Numbered from the stretch's first letter, positions 16,732-25,335 are shown. The stretch: DNA of 64,000 nt from Candidatus Gastranaerophilales bacterium (GCA_944325945.1 CALVBW010000014.1:1-64000), one strand, 5' to 3'. The notes: generated by a model from the sequence alone, not told the origin. Translations and numbers: made by a program.

Positions 16732-17772
16732 TTATACAACATTTTTTCTATTTTCTAACAGTTTGTAAACAATATTTATAATTTCTTCAGGTTCAGGCAA
16801 ATTTGTACATGCATTTGTTCCTAATTTACATTTGCGTTTAAAGCACGGCTGGCAGGGCAAATCACCGCTTAAAGCTATATATTTATTGCTATCACCTGGT
16901 GGTGCAAGGTATTTTAAAGGAGTGCAGGTGAAAATTGTTATGACCGCCGGTTTTTGTGTTGCCCAGGCAAGGTGAGCGCTTCCTGAATCAGGTGCCATTA
17001 CAATATCGGCACGTGAAAAAATTTCTGCAAGTTCTAAAACATCGGTTTTTCCGGCAAGATTTAAAAATTCATCGTCGCCTATGTATGATATAAGTTCATT
17101 ATCTTTTGGTCCGCCTGTAAAAACAATTGAGCAGCTATCTTTTATTCCTTCAACTACTTTTTTCCAGTGGTCTTTATTCCAGTGTTTAGGCGCCCAGGTT
17201 GTAGCAGGTGCAATTACAACAAGAGGCTTTTTAATATTTTTTAAAAGATTATTAACCTTGTCTTTGATTTCATCGGAACGTTCCGGAAGTGTTACCTTGA
17301 TTTCGTCTGTATTTACACCGAGGTAATCGGCGTATTTCATATAATTTCGGATAACAGGGGCGTTAAGGTTTTCTGTAATTCTCGGGATAACTTCATTTGC
17401 GCCGAGAATTGACAGTTCCCTTGCCTGTTTGGAAATTATTTTTCTTTTTGCACCGCAAAATGCCATCCAATAAAGGCTTTTTAACATCATCTGGACATCT
17501 ATTGCAATATCAAAGTGTTCTGCACGAATTTGTTTTAAAATTGTTAAATATTCTTTGAAACTTTTAATGGACGGACCGCGTTTTTTCCACAATTGTACAG
17601 GTGCAAGTATTACTTTATCTACACAAGGATTACCTTCAAGCACCTGAATACCTTTTTCAGATACTAACCATGTGATTTCATAGCCCGCAGATTTTAAAGA
17701 ATTCGCAAGCGGTATTGTATGAATGACGTCTCCAAGTGAGGATAATCTTATTAAAAGAATTTTTTTGCTCAT
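16732..17772 (-). CDS. Glycosyltransferase family 9 (heptosyltransferase-like)
   Basis: 346 residues. MSKKILLIRLSSLGDVIHTI is the GT9 N-terminal motif; IFTGGPKDNELISYI, NLAGKTDVLELAEIFSRADI and MAPDSGSAHLAWA are the C-terminal nucleotide-sugar-binding motifs seen in WaaC/WaaF/RfaQ proteins. It probably transfers a heptose or similar sugar to lipopolysaccharide core on the cytoplasmic membrane face. A Cys-rich tail (CQPCFKRKCKLGTNAC) is typical of WaaF-like members. AAGGG precedes the ATG, 3 nt after the ROK gene stop. Confidence 0.88.
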   Translation of the reverse strand: MSKKILLIRLSSLGDVIHTIPLANSLKSAGYEITWLVSEKGIQVLEGNPCVDKVILAPVQLWKKRGPSIKSFKEYLTILKQIRAEHFDIAIDVQMMLKSLYWMAFCGAKRKIISKQARELSILGANEVIPRITENLNAPVIRNYMKYADYLGVNTDEIKVTLPERSDEIKDKVNNLLKNIKKPLVVIAPATTWAPKHWNKDHWKKVVEGIKDSCSIVFTGGPKDNELISYIGDDEFLNLAGKTDVLELAEIFSRADIVMAPDSGSAHLAWATQKPAVITIFTCTPLKYLAPPGDSNKYIALSGDLPCQPCFKRKCKLGTNACTNLPEPEEIINIVYKLLENRKNVV

Positions 17773-17775
17773 TTG

Positions 17776-18726
17776 TTACCCTTCTAAAAACGCAGCTCCG
17801 ACGACTCCCGAAAAATCGCCTAAAGCAGCTTTTTTGAATTCGATTTTTGTCGCAGGGACAGGAAGTGATTTTGCTTTTGCTTTTTTAATTACTTTTTGAT
17901 AGAAATAGTCTACTGCCTCAATAAGTCCGCCGCCTAAAACAATTAATTGAGGATTTATAAAATTAATTACGCTTGCAATTCCGCCGGATAAATATTCTGC
18001 CGCTTCATCTACACATTGTGTTACAAGTTCATCGCCACGTTCAATTGAATCATGTATCATATGTGATGTTATGGATTTGCCGTTTTCCATGTAGTCCAAA
18101 ATGACTGAATGTCTGCCTTTTTTAAGTGCACCTTCAATTCTTTTTTCAATGGCGGAACGTGATGCATATGCTTCCAGACATCCGTGTGCTCCGCATGCAC
18201 ATGGTCTGCCGTTTAAGTCAACTATTATATGTCCGATTTCGCCGGCAGTTCCAGTGGCTCCTCGGAGTATTTTACCGTCTTTTACTATTGCCGATCCTAC
18301 ACCGGTTCCGACAAATATACAGACTACATCTTTATAACCCCTTGCCGCTCCGAATTTGAGTTCCCCAATTGCGGCTATCTCAACGTCATTGCCTACATAT
18401 ACTGGAATGTCATAGTGTTCGTTAATTTTTTCTTTTATATTTAAATCATAACAGTCCAGATTTGCCGCGGCAATTAAAATTCCATGTTCTCTATCAACCT
18501 GACCTGCTGCACCTACTCCTATTGATGAAATTTCCTCAAGCGGAATTTTGCTTTCTTCAAGAAGTTCTTCAATTCCGTCAATCATTTTGCGGATTATATT
18601 TTTTGGACCTTTATCTTTTTTAGTTTTCTTTTTTACCCAGTGAATAACTTCACCTGTCTCTTTATTTACAAGTGCTATTAAGACTTTTGTTCCGCCTAAA
18701 TCAATTCCGATTGAATACTTTTTCAT
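17776..18726 (-). CDS. ROK-family sugar kinase (glucokinase-like)
   Basis: 316 residues. YSIGIDLGGTKVLIALV is the ATP-binding phosphate-1 loop, VGNDVEIAAIGELKFGAARG holds the catalytic Asp, and CACGAHGCLEAYAS is the ROK zinc-binding motif (CxCGxxGCxE). It probably phosphorylates glucose or an amino sugar; substrate not resolvable. The start at MKKYSIGIDLGG fits the family; an in-frame GTG 42 nt upstream gives an atypical extension. TATAAT lies 9 nt before the ATG, implying a very short 5' leader. Same strand and spacing suggest an operon with the GT9 gene. Confidence 0.88.
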   Translation of the reverse strand: MKKYSIGIDLGGTKVLIALVNKETGEVIHWVKKKTKKDKGPKNIIRKMIDGIEELLEESKIPLEEISSIGVGAAGQVDREHGILIAAANLDCYDLNIKEKINEHYDIPVYVGNDVEIAAIGELKFGAARGYKDVVCIFVGTGVGSAIVKDGKILRGATGTAGEIGHIIVDLNGRPCACGAHGCLEAYASRSAIEKRIEGALKKGRHSVILDYMENGKSITSHMIHDSIERGDELVTQCVDEAAEYLSGGIASVINFINPQLIVLGGGLIEAVDYFYQKVIKKAKAKSLPVPATKIEFKKAALGDFSGVVGAAFLEG

Positions 18727-18893
18727 ATACTTTAAATTATATATAAAAAATTCCTTTTCGTCCAGCACAGAAATTTGAGTCTTATATAAATCCCGGAAAT
18801 TTTCTAAAAATTTACAAATACTTGAATTTAAAAAAATATCGTGTTAGCATTCTATTACTAAGAACAATTTTAAGGGATAGTGAGGTCCGAATT

Positions 18894-19418
18894 ATGAAAA
18901 GCTCAACTTTAAGAAGATCTAACCTTTCAAAGGAAAAAATGGCTGTTTTGGAGGCGCTTTCCAAATATAAACAGGATTCATCTTATGATAATTCGCCGAA
19001 TGTTTATGTTCGTCCGAATAAAGAAAAAGAATTGGATCTTTTGTGGCAGAATTTTAAAATCAGCCAGAAATCCGAAAAATCACCGAGTGTTTATCTCGCA
19101 ACAGGATTTATTGCCGGTGCGATTACCATGCTTATGCTTACAACAATTATCAGCTTTTCTTTAAAAGGAAATGATGTTAAGGTTCCTGCTAAAACCAAGG
19201 TTCAAAATGAAAATGTTAATTTTTTACCTGCCGGTGAAACTTCTGCTAAAGAATCAGAGGTCTATACCGTTCAAAGCGGTGATACCGTTGAAAGTATTTT
19301 GATTAGATTCTACGGTTCATATAGTCCTGAAAAAGCTAATGCTGTGCAGCAGGCAAATAACCTGAAAAATCTTAATAAACTTCAAATTGGTCAGAAATTG
19401 ACAATTCCTATGGAATAA
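18894..19418 (+). CDS. Membrane-anchored LysM-domain protein
   Basis: 174 residues. The charged cytoplasmic N-terminus is followed by one transmembrane segment (YLATGFIAGAITMLMLTTII, about 67-86), a linker, and a C-terminal LysM domain (VYTVQSGDTVESILIRFYG ... NNLKNLNKLQIGQKLTIP), which binds peptidoglycan. It is a single-pass protein with the LysM in the periplasm. GAGG lies 9 nt before the ATG; an upstream in-frame ATG at 18822 lacks a ribosome site. Followed by its own terminator. Confidence 0.85.
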   Translation: MKSSTLRRSNLSKEKMAVLEALSKYKQDSSYDNSPNVYVRPNKEKELDLLWQNFKISQKSEKSPSVYLATGFIAGAITMLMLTTIISFSLKGNDVKVPAKTKVQNENVNFLPAGETSAKESEVYTVQSGDTVESILIRFYGSYSPEKANAVQQANNLKNLNKLQIGQKLTIPME

Positions 19419-19425
19419 AGATATG

Positions 19426-19456
19426 AAAAAAGCACCCTTTAAAAGGGTGCTTTTTT
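19426..19456. terminator. Terminator after the LysM gene
   Basis: AAAAAAGCACCCTTT pairs with AAAGGGTGCTTTTTT: a strong stem with A-run and T-run, 7 nt beyond the stop codon. Confidence 0.93.
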
Positions 19457-19457
19457 A

Positions 19458-19486
19458 TTGTCAAAATTTAAAATATTTGATATAAT
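19458..19486 (+). promoter_or_regulatory. Promoter of poly-G prepilin locus 1
   Basis: TTGTCA (19458-19463), 17 nt, TATAAT (19481-19486), followed by AAGGAG and the ATG at 19511. The locus is therefore transcribed and translation-ready whatever the tract length. Confidence 0.75.
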
Positions 19487-19510
19487 AAACATAAAAAGAA
19501 GGAGAGCTAG

Positions 19511-20613
19511 ATGAAAGATATAACTAATTTGAATATCGGGGGGGGGCGACTCCTCTAAGCCAGCGTGCTGCTGGACCCGTCCAACAGGAAGTTGGAGAAA
19601 ATTTAACGGGTCATGAAATTAACAAGGGTTTTGACGGTATATTCTGGGAAAAGTTACTAAGATACTATGGCACTAAGATACTAAGAAGTAACGGTCGGCA
19701 TTACAAACCCGACAGAAAATATACCGTCGGGTTAGTAAACCCGACTTACAAGAAATTCAAGAGATTTTACGCCGGTGCTCAGAATGACAAAAATATTTTC
19801 TTAGTGCCATACTGCCTTAGTAACTTAGTATCTTTAAAGAAAGCCGCCTTCACCTTAGCAGAGGTCTTAATCACCCTTGGCATAATCGGCGTTGTAGCAG
19901 CAATGACAATCCCGACAATTTCGCATAACATTCAGCAGGCAGTATTAAAAAATCAATTTAAAAAATTTTACAGTACATTCTGGCAGGCAGTAATAGGTAT
20001 ACAAACAAAAGAAGGGCGACCAATACAATGTTATTATTGGGCGAATGGTTATCCGGGTGATTGCAAGGCTGTTTGCGCGGAGCGTAATGAATACGGCAGT
20101 TGTTTAAAATGGCGCTGTGAAAATGGTGATAAATATCCTGATAATTATAATGGTCCAATGTCGGAATGCCATTCTTTTACAGAAGAGTTGTTTTCAAATA
20201 CATTAAAGACAACAAAAATATGTAAAGATAAGGCCTATGAACAAGGGTGTTTGCCTGAAGATTTCAGAGGTGCTGATATAGTTAGGTCAGAACAAAATCC
20301 TGATAAGGAACAAGATCCTAACGGAATATTTTCCGATTCAAAAATAAAAAATAATTATCCTGTATTTGTTCTTGCGGATGGGAGTTATGTTATTGCTTAT
20401 GGTAAATATCCTGTAGGCATGCCTGTTTTTGTAGCGGATATAAACGGACAAAAAGGACCAAATAAATGGGGATATGATTTATTTGCATTTCAAATTGAAG
20501 GAGATTTAAAAAATGGTATAACCAGATTAGATGAACAACATTATGCAACTGAAACTGGCGGAAAAAGATTTCAACAAATGTATAATGAAGCTTTCAATAT
20601 TAATGCACAATAA
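19511..20613 (+). CDS. Poly-G phase-variable prepilin-like gene 1 (OFF as sequenced)
   Basis: ATG 19511 follows AAGGAG. Through G9 (19538-19546) it reads MKDITNLNIGGGRLL and stops at 19558. The +1 frame is open from the tract (GATPLSQRAAGPVQQEVGEN) to the prepilin motif AAFTLAEVLITLGIIGVVA (Phe at 19849) and on to 20613. One extra G gives a 367-residue protein with a 113-residue leader. The mature part carries VADINGQKGPNKWGYDLF, the family C-terminal motif, and many Cys. An alternative start is the GTG at 19804 (15-residue leader), but it has no ribosome site. Leader DNA after about 19651 is a repeat element translated in frame. ON requires G10 (or G7/G13). Confidence 0.85.
19538..19546 (+). 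repeat. Poly-G tract, 9 G (prepilin locus 1)
   Basis: Nine consecutive G between ATC and CGACTCCTCT. Homopolymeric G tracts of this length are classic slipped-strand mutation sites. Length 9 leaves the prepilin out of frame. Confidence 0.9.
19651..19838. repeat. Inverted-repeat-ended element inside prepilin leader 1
   Basis: The left arm AGTTACTAAGATACTATGG (from 19652) and the right arm CTTAGTGCCATACTGCCTTAG (from 19800) are imperfect inverted copies. Between them is a GTCGGGTTAGTAAACCCGAC hairpin (19727-19746) and a TCAGAATGACA unit, both found intergenically elsewhere. It carries no stop in the prepilin frame. Similar elements lie at 24206-24404 and 34144-34474. Confidence 0.7.
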
Positions 20614-20636
20614 AGCATGATGTTGACCTTTACATC

Positions 20637-20665
20637 TTGCACAAATAGCTTTTTTCTTTTATAAT
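20637..20665 (+). promoter_or_regulatory. Promoter of the yceD-rpmF-plsX-fabH operon
   Basis: TTGCAC (20637-20642), 17 nt, TATAAT (20660-20665), 25 nt before the ATG at 20691, which has AAGGAGAG. Confidence 0.75.
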
Positions 20666-20690
20666 TGGATATACAAAAAAGGAGAGAAAA

Positions 20691-20939
20691 ATGGCACAAC
20701 AATTTAATCCTCAAAATGTTAAAACAAGAACTTCAGTTCTGGTTTTTATTAAAGGTTCAACAGCACCGCTGGTGTTGTACGTTGAAAATCCTCAGGATTT
20801 ATACAATGAATTGACGCAGGCGATGAAGTCTTCTACAGTAACTTTTATTGAAAAAGAAACTTCAGGTCCTTTGAAAAAAGTTTGTTTTATATCTAATCAG
20901 ATTGCGGCACTTGCTATGCAAGAGGAGCAGTACGTTTAA
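20691..20939 (+). CDS. Small conserved-looking protein, unknown function
   Basis: 82 residues, soluble, no signal peptide: MAQQFNPQNVKTRTSVLVFI at the start, then KGSTAPLVLYVENPQDLYNE and a beta-rich remainder (SSTVTFIEKETSGPLKKVCF). First gene of the operon; its TAA overlaps the next ATG (TAATG), so it is translationally coupled to the YceD-family gene. I do not recognise it. The fold looks like a small alpha/beta domain that might bind a ligand or nucleic acid, which is a guess. Confidence 0.7.
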   Translation: MAQQFNPQNVKTRTSVLVFIKGSTAPLVLYVENPQDLYNELTQAMKSSTVTFIEKETSGPLKKVCFISNQIAALAMQEEQYV

Positions 20940-21436
20940 TGCATAAATCTTTATCAATAGAAGATCTTGAGGGTGCTAAAAACAAAACCCTTCACTGTAA
21001 AGTTGAGGAAAATATTGATGGCATTAATGCGGTGACACCAATTTCTGCTGATTTAACATTTTCATCTCTTGGTGATTTTATAGAAGTTAAAGGAAATGTT
21101 AAGGGAATTGTTAAGCTGGAATGTGATTTATGCCTTAAAGAATTTGAATATAATTTGGATTTTAATATAGATGAACTTTATGCAAAACGCGCGCTTATTG
21201 AGGGTTCTGAGGAATCCGGACAGGAAATTGAAATTAAAGACGGTCAATTTGTTACTGATTTGAACGGTCAAGATGAAATTGATATTTATGACTTATTGTA
21301 TCAATCTGTAATATTAAATTTACCAAATAAGAAAGTTTGTGGTATAAATTGTAATGGAGAGGATAAATTTTTGAAAGAAGAACAAATGTCTGATCCGAGA
21401 ATGGATGTTTTTAAAAACATCAAAATTGATAGGTAG
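20939..21436 (+). CDS. YceD/DUF177 family protein
   Basis: 165 residues. VKGIVKLECDLCLKEFEY and the acidic C-terminal half, ending with CGINCNGEDKF, fit the YceD/DUF177 family, whose gene is typically encoded directly before rpmF, as it is here. Members in other bacteria are linked to 23S rRNA accumulation or ribosome assembly. The two CxxC-type pairs (CDLC, CGINC) could bind zinc. 36 nt separate it from rpmF. Confidence 0.85.
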   Translation: MHKSLSIEDLEGAKNKTLHCKVEENIDGINAVTPISADLTFSSLGDFIEVKGNVKGIVKLECDLCLKEFEYNLDFNIDELYAKRALIEGSEESGQEIEIKDGQFVTDLNGQDEIDIYDLLYQSVILNLPNKKVCGINCNGEDKFLKEEQMSDPRMDVFKNIKIDR

Positions 21437-21472
21437 AAATATAAGTAGTAAAAATAAAAAGGAAAAAGAAAA

Positions 21473-21835
21473 ATGGCAGTACCAAAGAAAAGAACAGGAC
21501 ATTCCGCACAGGGACACAGAAGAAGCAACTGGAAGGCTACAAAGCCGGAAACTACAAAATGCCCGAATTGCGGTGAAACAAAATTAACTCATACAGTTTG
21601 CACAGCATGCGGTTACTACAAAGGTAAAGCAGTAAGCATCAAATCACCTGATTATGTAGAAACCGTTGCAGAAAAGAAAAAACCTGCAAAAAAAGCAGCA
21701 CCGAAAGCTAAAAAAGCAGAAAAAGTTGAAGAAGTTGTAGAAGAAGTAAAAGCTGAAAAAACTTTGGAAGCTGAAGAAGCTAAAGCTGAAGTCGTCGATG
21801 AAGAAAAAGTAATCGAAGAAAAAGAAGCTGAATAA
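21473..21835 (+). CDS. rpmF: Ribosomal protein L32 with a long charged C-terminal tail
   Basis: 120 residues. Residues 1-60 are canonical L32: MAVPKKRTGHSAQGHRRSNW, then the zinc-ribbon CPNCGETKLTHTVCTACG (four Cys), ending near YYKGKAV. The remaining 60 residues are nearly all Lys, Glu, Ala and Val (KKKPAKKAAPKAKKAEKVEE and on), first basic and then acidic. Bacterial L32 is normally about 55-65 residues, so the tail doubles the protein. It ends at a normal TAA and codon use is unchanged, so it is not a frameshift artefact. Operon with yceD and plsX. Confidence 0.95.
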   Translation: MAVPKKRTGHSAQGHRRSNWKATKPETTKCPNCGETKLTHTVCTACGYYKGKAVSIKSPDYVETVAEKKKPAKKAAPKAKKAEKVEEVVEEVKAEKTLEAEEAKAEVVDEEKVIEEKEAE

Positions 21836-21912
21836 GTTTATAGCCTTGAAACGTCATCCCCGATTAGGGGATTGACGTAAAAAGGGAAGATAGTTGGCTT
21901 AGGAGAGGGAAA

Positions 21913-22968
21913 ATGACTAGAATAGCAATAGATGCAATGGGCGGCGATCATGCCCCGCACGAAATAGTAGCGGGTGCTGTTTGGGCTGCACAAGACTACG
22001 GCGTAGCACTTGAATTGGTCGGGAAACAGGATAGAATTGAACAGGAACTCGACAGAATTTCTCATGAAGGTTTTTATTCCGATTGCGGAAAGGCCGGTAA
22101 GCAGCATCGAATAAAAATTGACACTTCTAAGCTGGATATAAAAATTACTCATGCCTCTGAAATTATTGAAATGGGCGAGGCTCCGGGGCAAGCTATCAGA
22201 AAGAAGAAAAAATCTTCAATAGTTTTAGCTGTTGATGCTGTTGCAACAGGCAGTTCCGATGCGGTTGTTGCTGCCGGTTCTACAGGTGCGGCTATGGCCT
22301 CAAGCTTATTTGGTCTGGGTAGAATAGCAGGAATTGACAGACCTGCAATTGCCGTAACTTTACCGACCATTAAAAAACCTATTGTTGTAATTGATGCCGG
22401 TGCAAACAGTAATTGTACTCCTGAAATGTTGTATCAGTTTGCGGTTATGGGAACAACTTTTTCTAAAAACGTTTTGGGCATTGAACATCCGCGTGTAGGT
22501 GTTTTGAATATCGGGGAAGAAGCCGGAAAAGGTAATGAACTTGCACAACATACTTATAAATTATTGGAAGAACATCAGGAAAGAATTAACTTTGTAGGAA
22601 ATATTGAAGGCAAAGAAATTTTCTTGAGCGTTTGTGATGTTGTTGTGTGCGATGGTTTTGTCGGAAACGTTGCGTTGAAAGTAACTGAAGGCACTTCTCA
22701 AATGTTATTCAGAATGTTGAAGCAGGAATTCAAAGCGGATTTATTGGGTAAAGTTATCGGACTTCTTGCAAAACCGTTTATGAAGAGAATTTACACCAAA
22801 ATCAACTATGAAGAATTCGGCGGCGCATTACTTTTAGGCGTCAAAGGCATTACCGTAATCTCACATGGCAGAAGTAAAGCCTATGCGATTAAAAACGCCG
22901 TAAGAGTCGCAAAAGAAGCGGTAGAAACCGGCGTTAATGAGAAAATAGCAAAATTTTATGAGGAATAA
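21913..22968 (+). CDS. plsX: Phosphate acyltransferase PlsX
   Basis: 351 residues. Converts acyl-ACP to acyl-phosphate for phospholipid synthesis by PlsY/PlsC. TRIAIDAMGGDHAPHEIVAG is the family N-terminus; VAAGSTGAAMASSLFGLGRI, GVLNIGEEAGKGNELA and VCDGFVGNVALKVTEG are its other signatures. GGAGAGGG precedes the ATG. The stop lies 4 nt before fabH, and fabH uses GAGGAA inside the plsX end as its ribosome site. Confidence 0.96.
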   Translation: MTRIAIDAMGGDHAPHEIVAGAVWAAQDYGVALELVGKQDRIEQELDRISHEGFYSDCGKAGKQHRIKIDTSKLDIKITHASEIIEMGEAPGQAIRKKKKSSIVLAVDAVATGSSDAVVAAGSTGAAMASSLFGLGRIAGIDRPAIAVTLPTIKKPIVVIDAGANSNCTPEMLYQFAVMGTTFSKNVLGIEHPRVGVLNIGEEAGKGNELAQHTYKLLEEHQERINFVGNIEGKEIFLSVCDVVVCDGFVGNVALKVTEGTSQMLFRMLKQEFKADLLGKVIGLLAKPFMKRIYTKINYEEFGGALLLGVKGITVISHGRSKAYAIKNAVRVAKEAVETGVNEKIAKFYEE

Positions 22969-22972
22969 TAAT

Positions 22973-23989
22973 ATGGCAGATAAATATATCCCTGTTAAAA
23001 TTGCAGGTGTTGGTTACAGTTTACCGGAAGCGGTTGTTACAAACGATGATTTGACAAAATTATACGAAACATCCGATGAATGGATTTATACACGTACGGG
23101 GATTAAGGAAAGACGTCTTGTTTCAGGCGATGAAGATGCGATTGATCTCGGGTTTGATGCTGCAAAAAAAGCACTGGAAAAATCAGGTGTTAAACCGGAA
23201 GAATTAGATTTGATTATTGCTGCATCATCTGCTCCTCCGCAGTTGTATCCGGCCATTGCATGCCATATTCAATCAAGATTGGGAATTGAAACAGATATTC
23301 CGGCATTTGATATTACCGCGGCATGCTCAGGTTTAATCTATGGCATGCAGGTTGCCAAAGGCTTTATTAATTCAGGAATTTACAAAAATATTTTGATAGT
23401 TGCAACTGACAACAACTCAAGATATTTGGACTGGTCAGACAGAGGAACATCAATTCTGTTCGGTGACGGCGCCGGTGCCATGGTAATGACAGCGTCCGAT
23501 GACGGTTTGGATGATATTTTGTCAATTGATATTAAGGCAAAAGGTTCAATTGGTGAATTGATTTACAAAGACAATGTTGGCAAAAACTGTCCGCTTGTTG
23601 CGCCTTGTACAGAAAAAGACGGCTTTATCCATATGAACGGAAAAGAAGTTTACAAATTTGTTGTAAGAATTTTGCCGCCTTATATTGATGAAGTTATTGA
23701 AAAATCCGGTTTGAAAGCCGAAGATATTGACTATTTAATTCCGCACCAGGCAAACTTGAGAATTATTCAGGCGGTTCAGGAAAGACTTCAATATTCGGAC
23801 GAAAAAGTTATAACAAATATCAAATATTACGGCAACACATCAGCCGCATCAGTTCCGATTGCACTGGCAGAAGGTGTTGAAAAAGGTACTGTTAAATTAG
23901 GCAGAGATAAAACAGCAATTCTTTGCGGTTTTGGTGCAGGCATGACTTGGGGCGCCGCAATCGTAAGACTTCGTGAAGGTATTTGCTAG
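22973..23989 (+). CDS. fabH: 3-oxoacyl-ACP synthase III FabH
   Basis: 338 residues. Starts fatty-acid synthesis by condensing acetyl-CoA with malonyl-ACP. Catalytic triad motifs: DITAACSGLIYGMQ (Cys), LIPHQANLRII (His) and YYGNTSAASVPIAL (Asn). The start is MADKYIPVKI, with GAGGAA 7 nt upstream; an ATG 15 nt earlier overlaps plsX. Last gene of the operon, ending before an AT-rich hairpin. Confidence 0.96.
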   Translation: MADKYIPVKIAGVGYSLPEAVVTNDDLTKLYETSDEWIYTRTGIKERRLVSGDEDAIDLGFDAAKKALEKSGVKPEELDLIIAASSAPPQLYPAIACHIQSRLGIETDIPAFDITAACSGLIYGMQVAKGFINSGIYKNILIVATDNNSRYLDWSDRGTSILFGDGAGAMVMTASDDGLDDILSIDIKAKGSIGELIYKDNVGKNCPLVAPCTEKDGFIHMNGKEVYKFVVRILPPYIDEVIEKSGLKAEDIDYLIPHQANLRIIQAVQERLQYSDEKVITNIKYYGNTSAASVPIALAEGVEKGTVKLGRDKTAILCGFGAGMTWGAAIVRLREGIC

Positions 23990-23997
23990 TTTATTCG

Positions 23998-24038
23998 TAT
24001 AATATACAAGCACCATTATTGTGTGCTTGTATATTATA
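23998..24038 (+). terminator. AT-rich hairpin after fabH
   Basis: TATAATATACAAGCAC (23998-24013) pairs perfectly with GTGCTTGTATATTATA (24023-24038). The stem is 16 bp but largely A-T, and the T-run after it is broken, so termination may be partial. It lies directly upstream of prepilin locus 2. Confidence 0.6.
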
Positions 24039-24094
24039 TAATTTTATAAAAAAGAAGGAGAAATGCCATGAAAAAAAGTAAGCTTAGAAATGTC

Positions 24095-24103
24095 GGGGGG
24101 GGG
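24095..24103 (+). repeat. Poly-G tract, 9 G (prepilin locus 2)
   Basis: Nine G between GTC and CGACTCCTCT. The region from AAAAGAAGGAG through CTCTAGG is base-for-base the same as at locus 4 (33995-34003). Confidence 0.9.
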
Positions 24104-24205
24104 CGACTCCTCTAGGCCAGCGTGCTGCTGGACCCGTCCAACAGGAAGTTGGAGAAAATATATCGGGGCATGAAATTAGTAAGGGTTTTGACGGTATTGG
24201 TTTAG

Positions 24206-24404
24206 TAAAGATACTAAGATACTATGATACTAAGGCAGTAAGAAGTAACAGAAAAGTAGGTCGGTATTACTATGCCGACAGAAAATATACCGTCGGGTTA
24301 TTAAACCCGACCTACAAGAAACTCAAGAGATTCTTCGCCGGAGCTCAGAATTACAAAAATACTTTCTTAGTGCCATACTGCCTTAGTAACTTAGTATCTT
24401 TAAA
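24206..24404. repeat. Inverted-repeat-ended element inside prepilin leader 2
   Basis: Left arm AAGATACTAAGATACTATGA (from 24207), right arm CTTAGTGCCATACTGCCTTAG (from 24366). The interior has TCGGGTTATTAAACCCGACC and CTCAGAATTACA units. Open throughout in the prepilin frame. Confidence 0.7.
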
Positions 24405-25075
24405 AAAAGCCGCCTTCACTCTCGCTGAAGTCTTAATAACCCTTGGCATAATCGGCGTTGTAGCGGCAATGACCATTCCGACGCTCGTCGCGAATTATCA
24501 CAAGAAACAAATTCTTGTACAATTAAAAAATTCGTATTCTGTAGTGTCAAATGCAATACGACTTTCGGAAGTTGACAACGGTCCAATGTCAATATGGCCA
24601 ACAGGTAAGGAGATGGATATTAATGCATATTGGTTAAAGTATTTAAAGCCGTATTTTTCAAATCCAATATTATGTAAAAACGCAAGCGATTGTGGTTATG
24701 ATAACAGCTTTGATAACGTGAAATGGAGCTGCGGCAGCCATTGGGATGTAAAGACGAGTGAAACAAGATTGCTCTTCATGTTGAAAAATGGTACAGTAGT
24801 ATTTTTACCTAAAAATACAAACGACGCTGATGGTAGACCAATGTAGGCTGTTGAAGTGTATATTGATGTTAATGGCGCAGCTTCGCCAAATGAATGCGGA
24901 AAAGATGTATTTTTGTTTGCAAGAACAGACAAGGGAATTGTACCGTTTTCGGCTCCGGGCAAAGATTGTTGGACATCTTCGGAGTTTTGCGCGGACACTA
25001 TTATGAAAAGCGGCTGGGAATATCCAGAGAATTATCCGTATTAAAACAATCATTTAGGTTTGTAATTTTGCGTGT

Positions 25076-25180
25076 CACCCTCTCATATTGGGAGAGGGTA
25101 GAATTTTTTAACGGGCATCGCGAGTTTAGAAATTCGGGTGAGGGTTTCCGTCATACCGGACTTGTTCCGGTATCTTTTTT
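25076..25180. repeat. Intergenic repeat plus terminator-like hairpin before fabD
   Basis: CACCCTCTC...GAGAGGG unit ending AAATTCGGGTGAGGG (25076-25145), third copy of the element at 7006 and 8294. Next comes ATACCGGA (25153-25160), CTTGT, TCCGGTAT (25166-25173) and CTTTTTT, which would terminate transcription of prepilin locus 2. No gene in 25045-25335 otherwise. Confidence 0.75.
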
Positions 25181-25277
25181 ATATTAGATCCCGTAACAAT
25201 TGCGGGATGACGTAGCCTGTAGGTTGAGCTTTCAGCCCAACAAGATATTTTATCCTGCAATAAATTTAACATAAAGG

Positions 25278-25305
25278 TTTACTTTTGGCGTGTTTACTGT
25301 ATAAT
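25278..25305 (+). promoter_or_regulatory. Promoter of fabD
   Basis: TTTACT (25278-25283), 16 nt, TATAAT (25300-25305), about 30 nt before the start codon. Confidence 0.6.
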
Positions 25306-25335
25306 AAGTTTAATGGAAGTGAGAGGGATATGAAT

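Larger units (their letters stand above)
24068..25044 (+). pseudogene. Poly-G prepilin-like gene 2: OFF tract plus an in-frame TAG
   Basis: AAGGAG precedes ATG 24068. With G9 (24095-24103) it reads MKKSKLRNVGGGRLL and stops at 24115. The +1 frame is open from the tract (GATPLGQRAAGPVQQEVGEN) to AAFTLAEVLITLGIIGVVA (Phe at 24415; leader 116 residues) as far as a TAG at 24844-24846. After the TAG the same frame continues to 25044 with YIDVNGAASPNECGKDVFLF and a C-terminal CADTIMKSGWEYPENYPY, both family motifs, so the TAG interrupts a once-intact gene (possibly CAG to TAG). It needs both a G10 tract and readthrough for full length. Without readthrough the product lacks its C-terminal quarter. 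Confidence 0.8.

Noticed and set aside
19538-19546. Tract lengths as pure sequencing error
   Set aside because: Possible for any one tract, and stated as a caveat, but four tracts out of frame in the same direction plus one in frame at exactly 10, with stop-free leaders, fits biology better than random error. Read data are needed.
24370-24846. Treating GTG 24370 (and 19804, 34441) as the true prepilin start
   Set aside because: It gives a sensible 15-residue leader but there is no Shine-Dalgarno site, the codon lies in a dispersed repeat arm, and it leaves the long stop-free upstream frame unexplained. Kept as an alternative.
24844-24846. Genome-wide TAG recoding
   Set aside because: TAG ends several intact genes here at natural positions, including 63587-63589, so a local mutation is the simpler view.
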